Source of the DNA: Litorivivens sp041624475
Lineage (GTDB): Bacteria > Pseudomonadota > Gammaproteobacteria > Pseudomonadales > Spongiibacteraceae
NCBI RefSeq assembly: GCF_041624475.1
Contig: NZ_JBFJUX010000015.1
Location: 10,046-74,045, forward strand
Direction: 5' to 3'
Length of the DNA: 64,000 nt
The notes under the pieces were generated by a model. The model was not told the origin of the DNA, ran no database searches, and saw nothing but the letters and a program-made list of their open reading frames with translations. The position numbers and the translations under genes are program-made. Below are positions 42,364-50,631 of the stretch, one piece after another (the stretch's first letter is position 1; each line of letters begins with the position of its first letter).

Positions 42364-44475
42364 ATGAGTTATGTTCGGCAATTGAAACAGTGCGGCCTCC
42401 CGGCCCACCTCAAACTGGTACAGGTTGCTTACCCGGACGTAGTTCGCGTTGACCTGCTGGATGACACTGGCAAGCTACTCGCAAGTTCTGCTGGCAAGGG
42501 CGCTAAGGTTCTTCCAGCGTCAGACTACAGTCTGACACATACTGTTTCGCCAAATGAAAAGCTCGATCTGACTTTTTGTGTTCGGGTGCGCGGTACCCTC
42601 GGTGACCTTGCGCCGCGCTTACCGGGTTACCTCGATAATATTGGCGCTCAGATCGCCGCCGAGCTGACACTTCGGCTCGAGCTGGATGAGATGGCCGAAG
42701 AGCTTGGTGAGCGCTACGAAGAGCTTAACCTGGTATACAAAATCAAACAGAGCGTGGATGCGGTAAGTGACGATCGGGTCGCGATGACGCTGTCCCTGCA
42801 GCAGCTCGTCGATGACTGCGCCACCTTCCTCAATGTTGATGTCGCCGCGCTGATCATGCCCGGCAAACAACTGGCTGTAGCCTCCGGGGTTGTCGGTGAT
42901 GATGAGCCGGATAGCGGCATTATCGAAACGCTGCAGAACGCTGTGATAAGCAGCGGGCAAGCTATCGTTATCAACAAGCCCGAGGACGCTAAGCGCATTG
43001 GTATCGAGGGGCAACTGGAACACATTCTTATTTGTGCGCCCATCCCATCGCCTAACCCGCGTTTGCGCGGACTATTTGTTATTGCCCAGCAGAAGTGCAA
43101 AGGACGCGAATTCAGCAACAGTGACCGCCAGCTGGTAGAAATCCAGGCGGAGATGGCGCGCAAGATAATCAAGCAACGCTATGATACGGCAACGGGTTTG
43201 GTAGGACAGGGGGAGTTAATCAGTCGCTTTGAGGCGATGCTGCAGGAAGATAAAGCACGGTGCAGCCTGCTGTTTTTTCACTTTAACCACCTGAAGCTTA
43301 TCACCGATAGCTTTGGCTACGAGGTGGCCGGGCGTCTGCTGTCGGCCTTCGCCGAAATGCTGGATGACTACGCCGGCGAAGAATGCGTTGTTGCCAGGAT
43401 CAATCACGACGAGTTTGTCATTGCCGCCAGGGGGCTGGACACCAAGGCAGCAGCGGAGTCGGTGCTGCAGCGCATTGAAGACATTAATGAAAACCGGCAT
43501 ATCGTGCCCGCGGGTGCAGAGTTTAGTGTCAATGTCGGGTCTGTGTGCGACGACTCGTCGCTGGAAAGCGTCTCGGACTGGTTGACGGCAGGTGAGTTTG
43601 CGGCATCGCTGGCGAAGGATAATAGCTTCGAGCGCCTGCACGTCTATTCCCCGGATGACTCACAGCTTCAGAAACGCGACAGTGATGTCTTCTGGTTGCA
43701 AAACGTAAAAACGGCGCTGATGAATCGGGACTTTCGCCTCTATTGTCAGCCGATGGAGGCCTTGAGCGATGGCCCACCGCATTATGAGGTGTTGCTGCGC
43801 GTCATTGATGACGATGGGCGCGTGATGTCGCCGGCCAAATTTATAGAAGCCGCCGAGCGCTATGACCTGATACCCAATATCGATCAGTGGGTGGTGGAGG
43901 AAATGCTGTCCTTGTTGGCCCAGTACAAGATCGCCGACGTCAGCCCTGAGTCTGTCTGGAGTGTGAATCTCTCGGGCAAATCCATCGGCAGCCGGGATTT
44001 TCACCACTATCTGCTAGATGTTCTGAATAAGAATAGCGCTTGTAACAACCGTCAGCTTTGTTTTGAGCTGACCGAAACCGCGGAGATTGGCGAAATGGAG
44101 TCGGCGCTCAAGCTTATCACCGAGGTGAAAGCACTGGGAGCTGCCTTCTCCCTCGATGATTTTGGCTGTGGCCTGAGCTCGTTCAGTTATCTGAAAGAGA
44201 TCCCGGTTGACTACCTGAAAATCGATGGCAGTTTCGTCAAGGATATCGATAGCAACGGCGTCAACCGGAGCATGGTAAAGGCAATGGCCAGCGTTGGTAA
44301 GGTCATGGGGCTTCACACAATTGCAGAGTTTGTGGAAACGGGCGCGGTGCGTGATCTGCTCAAGGATATTGGCGTCGATTATGCGCAGGGATATTTCGTA
44401 GCCAAGCCTGTGCCGCTGGATGGCGTGTTGAAAGATATCCAGTCAGCGGCAGCCAAAACGGGGCGGGGTCGCTAG
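42364..44475 (+). CDS. c-di-GMP phosphodiesterase with GAF-like and degenerate GGDEF domains (EAL active)
   Basis: The 703-residue cytoplasmic protein starts with about 130 residues ending in a coiled coil (MAEELGERYEELNLVYKIKQ). A GAF-like domain (135-265) and a GGDEF fold follow whose signature is replaced by NHDEF (347-351), so cyclase activity is unlikely. The C-terminal EAL domain (447-690) keeps its catalytic set: EVL at 475-477, Asn535, FELTET (567-572), DDFG with Asp598/Asp599, Lys619, Glu655 and Gln675. It is therefore expected to hydrolyse c-di-GMP. It lies between the receiver gene and the STAS-ATPase gene, which suggests it lowers local c-di-GMP to set filament assembly. Confidence 0.88.
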   Translation: MSYVRQLKQCGLPAHLKLVQVAYPDVVRVDLLDDTGKLLASSAGKGAKVLPASDYSLTHTVSPNEKLDLTFCVRVRGTLGDLAPRLPGYLDNIGAQIAAELTLRLELDEMAEELGERYEELNLVYKIKQSVDAVSDDRVAMTLSLQQLVDDCATFLNVDVAALIMPGKQLAVASGVVGDDEPDSGIIETLQNAVISSGQAIVINKPEDAKRIGIEGQLEHILICAPIPSPNPRLRGLFVIAQQKCKGREFSNSDRQLVEIQAEMARKIIKQRYDTATGLVGQGELISRFEAMLQEDKARCSLLFFHFNHLKLITDSFGYEVAGRLLSAFAEMLDDYAGEECVVARINHDEFVIAARGLDTKAAAESVLQRIEDINENRHIVPAGAEFSVNVGSVCDDSSLESVSDWLTAGEFAASLAKDNSFERLHVYSPDDSQLQKRDSDVFWLQNVKTALMNRDFRLYCQPMEALSDGPPHYEVLLRVIDDDGRVMSPAKFIEAAERYDLIPNIDQWVVEEMLSLLAQYKIADVSPESVWSVNLSGKSIGSRDFHHYLLDVLNKNSACNNRQLCFELTETAEIGEMESALKLITEVKALGAAFSLDDFGCGLSSFSYLKEIPVDYLKIDGSFVKDIDSNGVNRSMVKAMASVGKVMGLHTIAEFVETGAVRDLLKDIGVDYAQGYFVAKPVPLDGVLKDIQSAAAKTGRGR

Positions 44476-44478
44476 CGT

Positions 44479-46503
44479 ATGGGAGAGGTACTCAGAACAC
44501 AGCTCGGCGTGATTACCTATCTGGCGCTCACCGAGTCGCTGGAAAACGATTCTACCCTGCAGGAGCTGCGCAGCTCGGTAGAAGAGGCGATAGCGCAGCG
44601 GGACCTGAATGTTGCCGTTGACATGGGCAATATCAAATTCCTAAACAGTCGCGCACTGAATGCGCTACTGGATTGCAGCGAGCTGCTGACCAGCGAGGGC
44701 GGCTGGTTACGCCTGGCGAATTGCTCGGGTATTGTTGCGAAAATCATGCATATCAGCGGGCTCGATCGCCATATCGGTTATATCGACGAGCCAGACAAGC
44801 CCGGCCATGTTCTGGTCGGTGGCGCGGTGCGTCGACTCGGCGATATCCTGATTGAACGGGGTCTGACTGACGAAGACACCATTCGTCACGCAATGGAAGA
44901 ACAGGACCGCACCGGTAAGCGAATGGGGCGCATCCTGATAGAGGCCGAGCTGGTCGCAGAGGAGGATATCCTGCGGGCGATCAGCGATCAGCTGGGTATT
45001 CCCTATGTGAGCCTGAAGGCGGGAATGTTCGACTCGGATATTGTCGACACCCTGCCGCAGGAGAAAGCGCTGCGCATCAATGCGCTGCCTCTGTTCAGAT
45101 TGCGCGACACCCTGGCTGTTGCCCTGTCCGATGCCCAGGACATTGCCGCACTGAGCGAGATTGAAGAAGCGACCGGCTGCCATATTCGGCCGGTGCTGGC
45201 TAGCCGCTCGGACATCAAGCGCACGCTCAATGAAATAGCCGGCGGAATGGATATTGGATCGGACCTGATATCCGATATCGACGAAGACCTGGAGCTGGTA
45301 GAGAGCCAGCAGCCGGACGATTATGCCGCCATCGATGAGCTCTCGGCAGGCTCGCCCATTATTAATCTGGTCAACGCCATCATACAGCGCGCGGTGCAAG
45401 ACGGCGCCAGCGATGTCCATATCGAGCCTGGTCCCAGTCGCTCGCGGGTTCGCTTTCGGGTAGACAGCATTTTGTACGAAATCATGACCCCCCGCCTGGA
45501 GCTGCACCCGGCCATCGTGTCGCGCCTGAAAATCATGGCGAACCTGGATATCGCCGAGCGTCGTTTGCCGCAGGACGGGCGGATACAGGTTGTTACCAAC
45601 AACCAGAAGGTGGACCTGCGCTTCAGCTCGCTGCCGGGCCTGCACGGCGAAAAGGTGGTGTTGCGGGTGTTGGACAAGAGTCGTTCCATACTGGATTTAA
45701 ACCGGCTTGGCTTTTCCGACGCCAATTTAGCGAGCTTCCGTCAATTGTTGTCGAAAAGTTATGGTCTGATACTGGTCACCGGCCCTACCGGCAGCGGCAA
45801 AACCACCTCGCTGTACGCCGCGCTGAGCCATCTGAACAGTCTGGAGAGAAACATCGTCACCGTTGAAGACCCGGTCGAGTATCAGCTGGACGTTATTAAC
45901 CAGAATGAAGTGCGCGAGGCCATCGGGCTCGGCTTTGCACGGATGCTCAAACACATTCTGCGGCAAGACCCGGACATCGTAATGGTGGGGGAAATTCGCG
46001 AGAAAGAAACTGCCCAGATAGCCGTGCAAGCAGCGCTTACCGGCCATTTGGTGCTGTCCACTCTGCACACCAATGACAGCGTCAGCGCGGTCACGCGCAT
46101 GATCGATATGGGGGTTGAACCCTACCTGCTGTCATCGGCCTTGTCGGGGGTGGTGGCGCAGCGCCTGGTGCGAACCATCTGCCCCAACTGCAAGACCCGC
46201 TTTAAACCGCCGCCGGAAGTCATCGAGCGCTACCAGTGGCAGGATAGGGAAAACGTTATGCTGTCTACCGGCCGGGGTTGTGAAGTCTGCTTTGATTCGG
46301 GTTACAAGGGGCGGCTGGGCATCCACGAGGTGTTGACGGTGGATGGTACGCTGCAGAGCCTGATTATGACCAACCCCAGTCGCGACGACCTGAATCAGTA
46401 TGCGAGTCAGCGCGAGCTGAAAACATTGTTCTATGATGGCCTGGACCATGTTCTGTCGGGCGAAACCACGCTGGAAGAAGTGTCCCGCGTGATCAGCGAC
46501 TAG
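44479..46503 (+). CDS. STAS domain fused to a GspE/PilB-type assembly ATPase
   Basis: This 674-residue protein joins two parts. Residues 1-105 form a STAS (anti-anti-sigma-like) domain; FLNSRALNALLD aligns with the DSSGLGVL phosphorylation loop of SpoIIAA, placing Ser57 at the phosphoserine. Residues 115-255 resemble the MshEN/GspE N domain that can bind c-di-GMP. The ATPase core follows: Walker A GPTGSGKT (435-442), Asp box VEDPVEY, Walker B MVGEIRE, His box STLHTND and a zinc knuckle CPNC ... CEVC (568-604). It powers pseudopilus or pilus assembly at the inner membrane. The STAS fusion is unusual; a kinase for it is not next door. Only three bases separate it from the EAL gene. Confidence 0.9.
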   Translation: MGEVLRTQLGVITYLALTESLENDSTLQELRSSVEEAIAQRDLNVAVDMGNIKFLNSRALNALLDCSELLTSEGGWLRLANCSGIVAKIMHISGLDRHIGYIDEPDKPGHVLVGGAVRRLGDILIERGLTDEDTIRHAMEEQDRTGKRMGRILIEAELVAEEDILRAISDQLGIPYVSLKAGMFDSDIVDTLPQEKALRINALPLFRLRDTLAVALSDAQDIAALSEIEEATGCHIRPVLASRSDIKRTLNEIAGGMDIGSDLISDIDEDLELVESQQPDDYAAIDELSAGSPIINLVNAIIQRAVQDGASDVHIEPGPSRSRVRFRVDSILYEIMTPRLELHPAIVSRLKIMANLDIAERRLPQDGRIQVVTNNQKVDLRFSSLPGLHGEKVVLRVLDKSRSILDLNRLGFSDANLASFRQLLSKSYGLILVTGPTGSGKTTSLYAALSHLNSLERNIVTVEDPVEYQLDVINQNEVREAIGLGFARMLKHILRQDPDIVMVGEIREKETAQIAVQAALTGHLVLSTLHTNDSVSAVTRMIDMGVEPYLLSSALSGVVAQRLVRTICPNCKTRFKPPPEVIERYQWQDRENVMLSTGRGCEVCFDSGYKGRLGIHEVLTVDGTLQSLIMTNPSRDDLNQYASQRELKTLFYDGLDHVLSGETTLEEVSRVISD

Positions 46504-46514
46504 GGGGAAGAGCG

Positions 46515-47627
46515 ATGCCACTGACTGAACAGTCCGGTGCCGCACCGGAAAAACCGCCGGGACTTTCGCTCAATATCACCCTGTTTGAGCCGCCGATTAC
46601 AGCGGAAGACCGAATGTTCTTCACCGAGCAGCTGGCGCTGCTGCTCGATACTGGCACATCCTTGCACAAAAGCCTGAACGCACTACAAGCGCAAATGGCT
46701 AATCGCAAAGTGCGCGCGATTCTCGCGGATCTCGCGGCGCAGGTGGAAAAGGGTAGTGCCTTTTCCCAAGCTCTGGAGCAACACCCGGAGATGTTCCCGG
46801 TCTCCTACATCAAGCTGGTGAAAGCCAGCGAAGCTGGCGGCTTTATGGTCAAGGTGCTGGAAGAGCTGCTGGCGATGGATGAAAAGCAGCAGCAGCTAAA
46901 AGGCACCATCACTTCGGCGATGACCTACCCGGCCTTTCTGCTGGTATTTTCGCTGGCGGTGGTGGTGTTCGTCATGGTGTTTGTATTCCCGAAATTCGCC
47001 GATATTTTTGCCTCTATTCAAGACCAGCTGCCGTCCACCACCATCGTCCTGATGGCGACCAGTGATCTGCTGCGCCAGCACTGGCTGCTGGTCTGCATTG
47101 GCCTGGTGTTGGTGGGAGGTGGCCTGATCGGCTGGGCCCGCTCTGCTGCAGGCGCGGCCATGCTCGACTTGTGGAAGCTCAAAATTCCTGGAGTAAGGCG
47201 TATTTATCGCCAGATATATCTGGTGCAGCTGATGCGAGTGCTGGGGCTGTCGCTGGCAAACGGGGTCTCGGTGAAAGACGCACTGCAGGCCAGTAGTGAG
47301 GTGGTGGCCAATCTGGCCTATCGCGACCTGATTCGACGGGCAGAAATTGGCGTTCGTGAGGGTGGTCGTCTAAGCGATGTTTTTTGCCAGTCTGAGCATA
47401 TACCGGATTTGGCGCGGCAGATGCTGGCGACCGGCGAAGAGGCGGGGAGTCTGGCCCGAGTAATGAACCGCATTGCCGACTACTACGCCAAGGAGCTCAC
47501 CAAGCTGTTAAACAGCGTCTCGAAGCTGGCTGAACCTATTATGCTGGTGGTGATGGGCTTGGTGGTGGGCATTATTGTGAGCTCGTTAATTCTGCCAATC
47601 TTTAAGTTGTCGAGTGTAGCCATGTAA
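46515..47627 (+). CDS. GspF/PilC-like inner-membrane platform protein
   Basis: The 370-residue protein has two T2SSF domains. The first carries FTEQLALLLDTGTSLHKSL and the KASEAGGF helix; the second carries VLGLSLANGVSVKDAL. Three or four membrane helices lie near 140-160, 195-215 and 340-362. It connects the ATPase to the growing filament. GGGGGAAGAG gives a strong ribosome site. It is the fifth gene of the plus-strand operon. Confidence 0.93.
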   Translation: MPLTEQSGAAPEKPPGLSLNITLFEPPITAEDRMFFTEQLALLLDTGTSLHKSLNALQAQMANRKVRAILADLAAQVEKGSAFSQALEQHPEMFPVSYIKLVKASEAGGFMVKVLEELLAMDEKQQQLKGTITSAMTYPAFLLVFSLAVVVFVMVFVFPKFADIFASIQDQLPSTTIVLMATSDLLRQHWLLVCIGLVLVGGGLIGWARSAAGAAMLDLWKLKIPGVRRIYRQIYLVQLMRVLGLSLANGVSVKDALQASSEVVANLAYRDLIRRAEIGVREGGRLSDVFCQSEHIPDLARQMLATGEEAGSLARVMNRIADYYAKELTKLLNSVSKLAEPIMLVVMGLVVGIIVSSLILPIFKLSSVAM

Positions 47628-47732
47628 TTGACGGACTAGTCAACTACGCGCGAAGTAACGATACAAATAGGGGTTTTCGTGTATATTCCGAGTTCATCGT
47701 ATATAGTTAACTGCAGTAACAAGAGTGCTTTC

Positions 47733-47753
47733 AGCTCTGGGTCTAGCTCTGGG
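47733..47753 (+). repeat. Direct repeat AGCTCTGGG upstream of the major pseudopilin gene
   Basis: AGCTCTGGG occurs twice, three bases apart (12-base period, about one helical turn), inside the 191-base gap between the GspF-like and pseudopilin genes. Such a phasing fits a regulator site, but no promoter motif, including a sigma-54 one, is clear here. Confidence 0.35.
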
Positions 47754-47818
47754 CAAAGAGGCACGGTCATCAGGATGTTACACAGTTTTTTTAAGGCTTT
47801 GAGATTGAGGGGTTTTGC

Positions 47819-48358
47819 ATGAAAGGGCATACACCGAAGAGAGTGACAGGATTCACTCTTGTCGAGCTGGTTATAGTGGTACTGATACTGTCGGTATTGG
47901 CAGCAATCGTGATTCCCCAGTTCACGTCCTCCACCGACGATGCCAAGCGATCGGCCCTGGACTCCAGCCTGGCGGGCATCCGTACGGCCATCGACCTGTA
48001 CTACCAGAACCACGGCCACTACCCCAGTAGCGTGACGGCCGCGGGCGCAACCTGTCCGGGCACCGGCACAGCGGGGACCGGGGCGGTCGATACGCCGCAG
48101 GCCTTTATCGACCAGCTCAACCGCTACACGAATGCTGCGGGGCAGGCCTGTTCGACCACCGATGCCACCTTTAAGTATGGTCCGTACTATAAAAAGGATG
48201 CGCTGCCCGCCGACCCGATTACCGGCACCAACAATACTCTAGTCATTGTGACTACGGGCGATCTGGCGATGACCGCCGACGGCACAGCCGGTGGCTGGAA
48301 GTTTGACAATGTGACCGGCAAATTCATTATGAACCACACCGACTACGACGATCGCTAA
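47819..48358 (+). CDS. Major pseudopilin (GspG/PilA-like)
   Basis: The 179-residue prepilin has the leader MKGHTPKRVTG and cleavage before Phe12, with Glu at +5 (GFTLVELVIVV), then the long hydrophobic helix. A GspG-like alpha region (SSLAGIRTAIDLYYQNHGHYP) and a small beta-rich head with two Cys (ATCPG ... QACSTTD) follow. It is longer than typical GspG and may be the filament's main subunit. GAGGGG precedes the ATG. It faces the minus-strand minor pseudopilin operon. Confidence 0.9.
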   Translation: MKGHTPKRVTGFTLVELVIVVLILSVLAAIVIPQFTSSTDDAKRSALDSSLAGIRTAIDLYYQNHGHYPSSVTAAGATCPGTGTAGTGAVDTPQAFIDQLNRYTNAAGQACSTTDATFKYGPYYKKDALPADPITGTNNTLVIVTTGDLAMTADGTAGGWKFDNVTGKFIMNHTDYDDR

Positions 48359-48429
48359 GGTCGACGGGGCGGGGGAGACCTCCGCCTCATTGGTTTTATA
48401 GCCGAGTCCGAACTTCCCGTCGTCAATGC

Positions 48430-50631
48430 CTAGTTGCAGGTTTGAAAGCGCACGTTGTCGATGAGAACCGTATCGTCTACACCCATCCCCGCAGAAGATC
48501 GCAGGCGAAGCTGGGGGCTCAATCCGCCCAGATGGGCTGAAATGTCAAAAAATTCGGAGCTGGTTTCGTCTTCGGCGGGACCGGCGAGTTCTGTCAGCAA
48601 TACCCATCCGGCGTCGTTACCCCCATTAAACTCGACCTTAACGTAATCAGCGGCATCATCGAGCGACAGTTTTCTTACATCAAAGCTCAGTGACACATGG
48701 CTGAAGTCGCTTAGCCCTTCCATCGCCCGCTTGGCCCCCTTGTCGGGCCCGCTGATAGACAGCCATATGCCACTGTCAGTATTACGCAGTGATACCCCGC
48801 CTGTGGCCGCATTGTCGTCGTCGCCGTTTTCGGTCCATGGGTTTGGTGACCAGTCGTTGTCGCCAAGGCTCCCGGCATAGCTATTGCTTTCAAAGTCATC
48901 CTCGTAGGGGGTGGTGCAAGGCGGACTGGGGTAGAGCGACATCAAGGTGGCGTCGCCATTATCGACGTAGAGATGCTGGCAGGACTCGGTATCGATGGCG
49001 AGCCCCGCGCCCACCTTGCTGTCAGCAACTTCAGGGGTATTGTAGCTGCCCTCGAGCTGGCCATCGAAGTTGAGCTTGAGCACTCGCTGGTTGTCAGTGT
49101 CGAGCAGCAAAAAGCTGTCGGTAAAAGGAATATGCGCAATGCCGCTGGGGATGCCGACCCCCAAGGGCAGATTGATTGTCGCTTGGCGGTTCAAGTCGCC
49201 CTGACGGTAGATGACCACTCTGGGGCTATCCCCGAAAAGCAGGACCGACTTCCGCCCTGTCGCCAGTACGGTATCGGCATAGTCGCCCGAGGCGGTTGTA
49301 CCGATATAGGAAAGGCCGGTGACCTCGGTGAAATCACTTGGAATCCGCAAACTGCCAACTAGGCTTAGATCATTGGCGAGGTAAAGCCTCAGCCGATTTG
49401 CCCCGGTGTCTGCAACCAGAATATGTTTATTCCAAGTGCCGCCCCCCAGCCAGGCGACGCCCTTGGGGTCTGAGATTCCCCTCGGGGCCGAGGTATGCAG
49501 GAGGGAGCCGACCTTGTCAAACAGCAAAAGATTTGATTGTGCAACCGTTAGACTGGCGCCGCCGCTTGGCAGGGTGACGCCGTCTATGACCTCGCCTTCG
49601 GGTGCAAAGGCGACGCCCTCGGGGTGTTTATAGCCCAGCTTGCCGGTGTTAACGGTGAAGTCGACAGCCCCCGGAATATAGTCGGCGCTGCAGCTGCCGG
49701 TGTTTAGGCAGAATCGCCCGCACTCGCAGCGCGAGGTCAGTTTTAACACCGGGCGTTCGTTAACCCAGGCTTCCTCGCTGGAGCCAAATTGAATGCTGGC
49801 ATTGTTGTCCAGCACGCGAAACATTAACCCGAAATTGTCAGCACCACCCACCCAGCGCTGCACGAGCGCGGTGATATCCCATTCAACGGGGCCCCAGCCC
49901 GACGGACTGACCGTCGCGATGGCCGCGGCCTGGGTTTCGCTATCTCCGCCCGGTGCAGTCCAGGCGACACCGGCTCGGGCGTTGTTCCAGGTGGCCGCGG
50001 TGCCGTCCCATTCGGTGGTTACGGGGTAAACCGCTATTTGCATCGGACCCGACGCAAAGCCGCCGTAGGAATAAAGTTGCAACACCGCCTTGGCGATATT
50101 GGTGGTAGCGGCATACTGCTCAACGCGAAAGCTGATCAGGCCGCGCTCTTCGTCTGTCCCCTGACTTATTTTGAATTTTTTGCTGGTGCCGTAGTTACTC
50201 GTGGGAAATCCCGACTTGATATAGGTGTCCTGTAGCGGGGTAATGGGAGTTGTTGTGGGCGGAGCGTAGACTGTGACCGGTCGCCGGGTTTCAACCGACG
50301 CGGAAGCCCCGGCGGTGCCGGTAGCGGTCACCACTACCGGGGAGAGGGTGGTGCCGGTGAAGGTGGCGCTGTAGCCTAATTGGCTGGCGCCATCGAGCAC
50401 TGTAGTAGGGATATTGGTGTAGTTATCACAGTTGCTGCTGTTGGCGAGCCAGCGGGCATGTTGTAGGCCGGCTTCGGCGGCGAAGGCCGCCGCCTCCTGC
50501 TCCTGAGTCGAGCGCACCAGGTGCACCGCCACCGAGCTGTGTCGGGATAGCATCAGGGCGATGGCCGCAGTCAAAAACAGCGTGACCACTACCAGCATAA
50601 AAATATAGCCCTGTTGTTGCCGGTGCCTCAT
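48430..50631 (-). CDS. Large GspK/PilX-like minor pseudopilin with DNRLRE-like, propeller-like and C-terminal adhesive domains
   Basis: The 733-residue protein has a short prepilin leader (cleavage after Gly8, before Tyr9) and a hydrophobic helix lacking the +5 Glu, as in GspK, which caps pseudopili. AAEAGLQHARW is PilX-like. A DNRLRE/CBM96-like beta-sandwich (about 128-300; DTYIKSGFPTSNYGTSKKFK) follows. Then comes a Cys-rich linker, a repeat region like an NHL/SMP propeller (310-570; HILVADTGANRLRLYL, DSFLLLDTDNQRVLKL), and a C-terminal beta-sandwich (585-733). It is probably a filament-tip adhesin or substrate binder. Its start shares a base with the upstream gene. Confidence 0.78.
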   Translation of the reverse strand: MRHRQQQGYIFMLVVVTLFLTAAIALMLSRHSSVAVHLVRSTQEQEAAAFAAEAGLQHARWLANSSNCDNYTNIPTTVLDGASQLGYSATFTGTTLSPVVVTATGTAGASASVETRRPVTVYAPPTTTPITPLQDTYIKSGFPTSNYGTSKKFKISQGTDEERGLISFRVEQYAATTNIAKAVLQLYSYGGFASGPMQIAVYPVTTEWDGTAATWNNARAGVAWTAPGGDSETQAAAIATVSPSGWGPVEWDITALVQRWVGGADNFGLMFRVLDNNASIQFGSSEEAWVNERPVLKLTSRCECGRFCLNTGSCSADYIPGAVDFTVNTGKLGYKHPEGVAFAPEGEVIDGVTLPSGGASLTVAQSNLLLFDKVGSLLHTSAPRGISDPKGVAWLGGGTWNKHILVADTGANRLRLYLANDLSLVGSLRIPSDFTEVTGLSYIGTTASGDYADTVLATGRKSVLLFGDSPRVVIYRQGDLNRQATINLPLGVGIPSGIAHIPFTDSFLLLDTDNQRVLKLNFDGQLEGSYNTPEVADSKVGAGLAIDTESCQHLYVDNGDATLMSLYPSPPCTTPYEDDFESNSYAGSLGDNDWSPNPWTENGDDDNAATGGVSLRNTDSGIWLSISGPDKGAKRAMEGLSDFSHVSLSFDVRKLSLDDAADYVKVEFNGGNDAGWVLLTELAGPAEDETSSEFFDISAHLGGLSPQLRLRSSAGMGVDDTVLIDNVRFQTCN

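Noticed and set aside
44707..45645. 312-residue open frame antisense to the STAS-ATPase gene
   Set aside because: Rich in His/Gln/Arg as typical for reverse-strand shadows of GC-rich genes; overlaps strongly conserved ATPase coding sequence.
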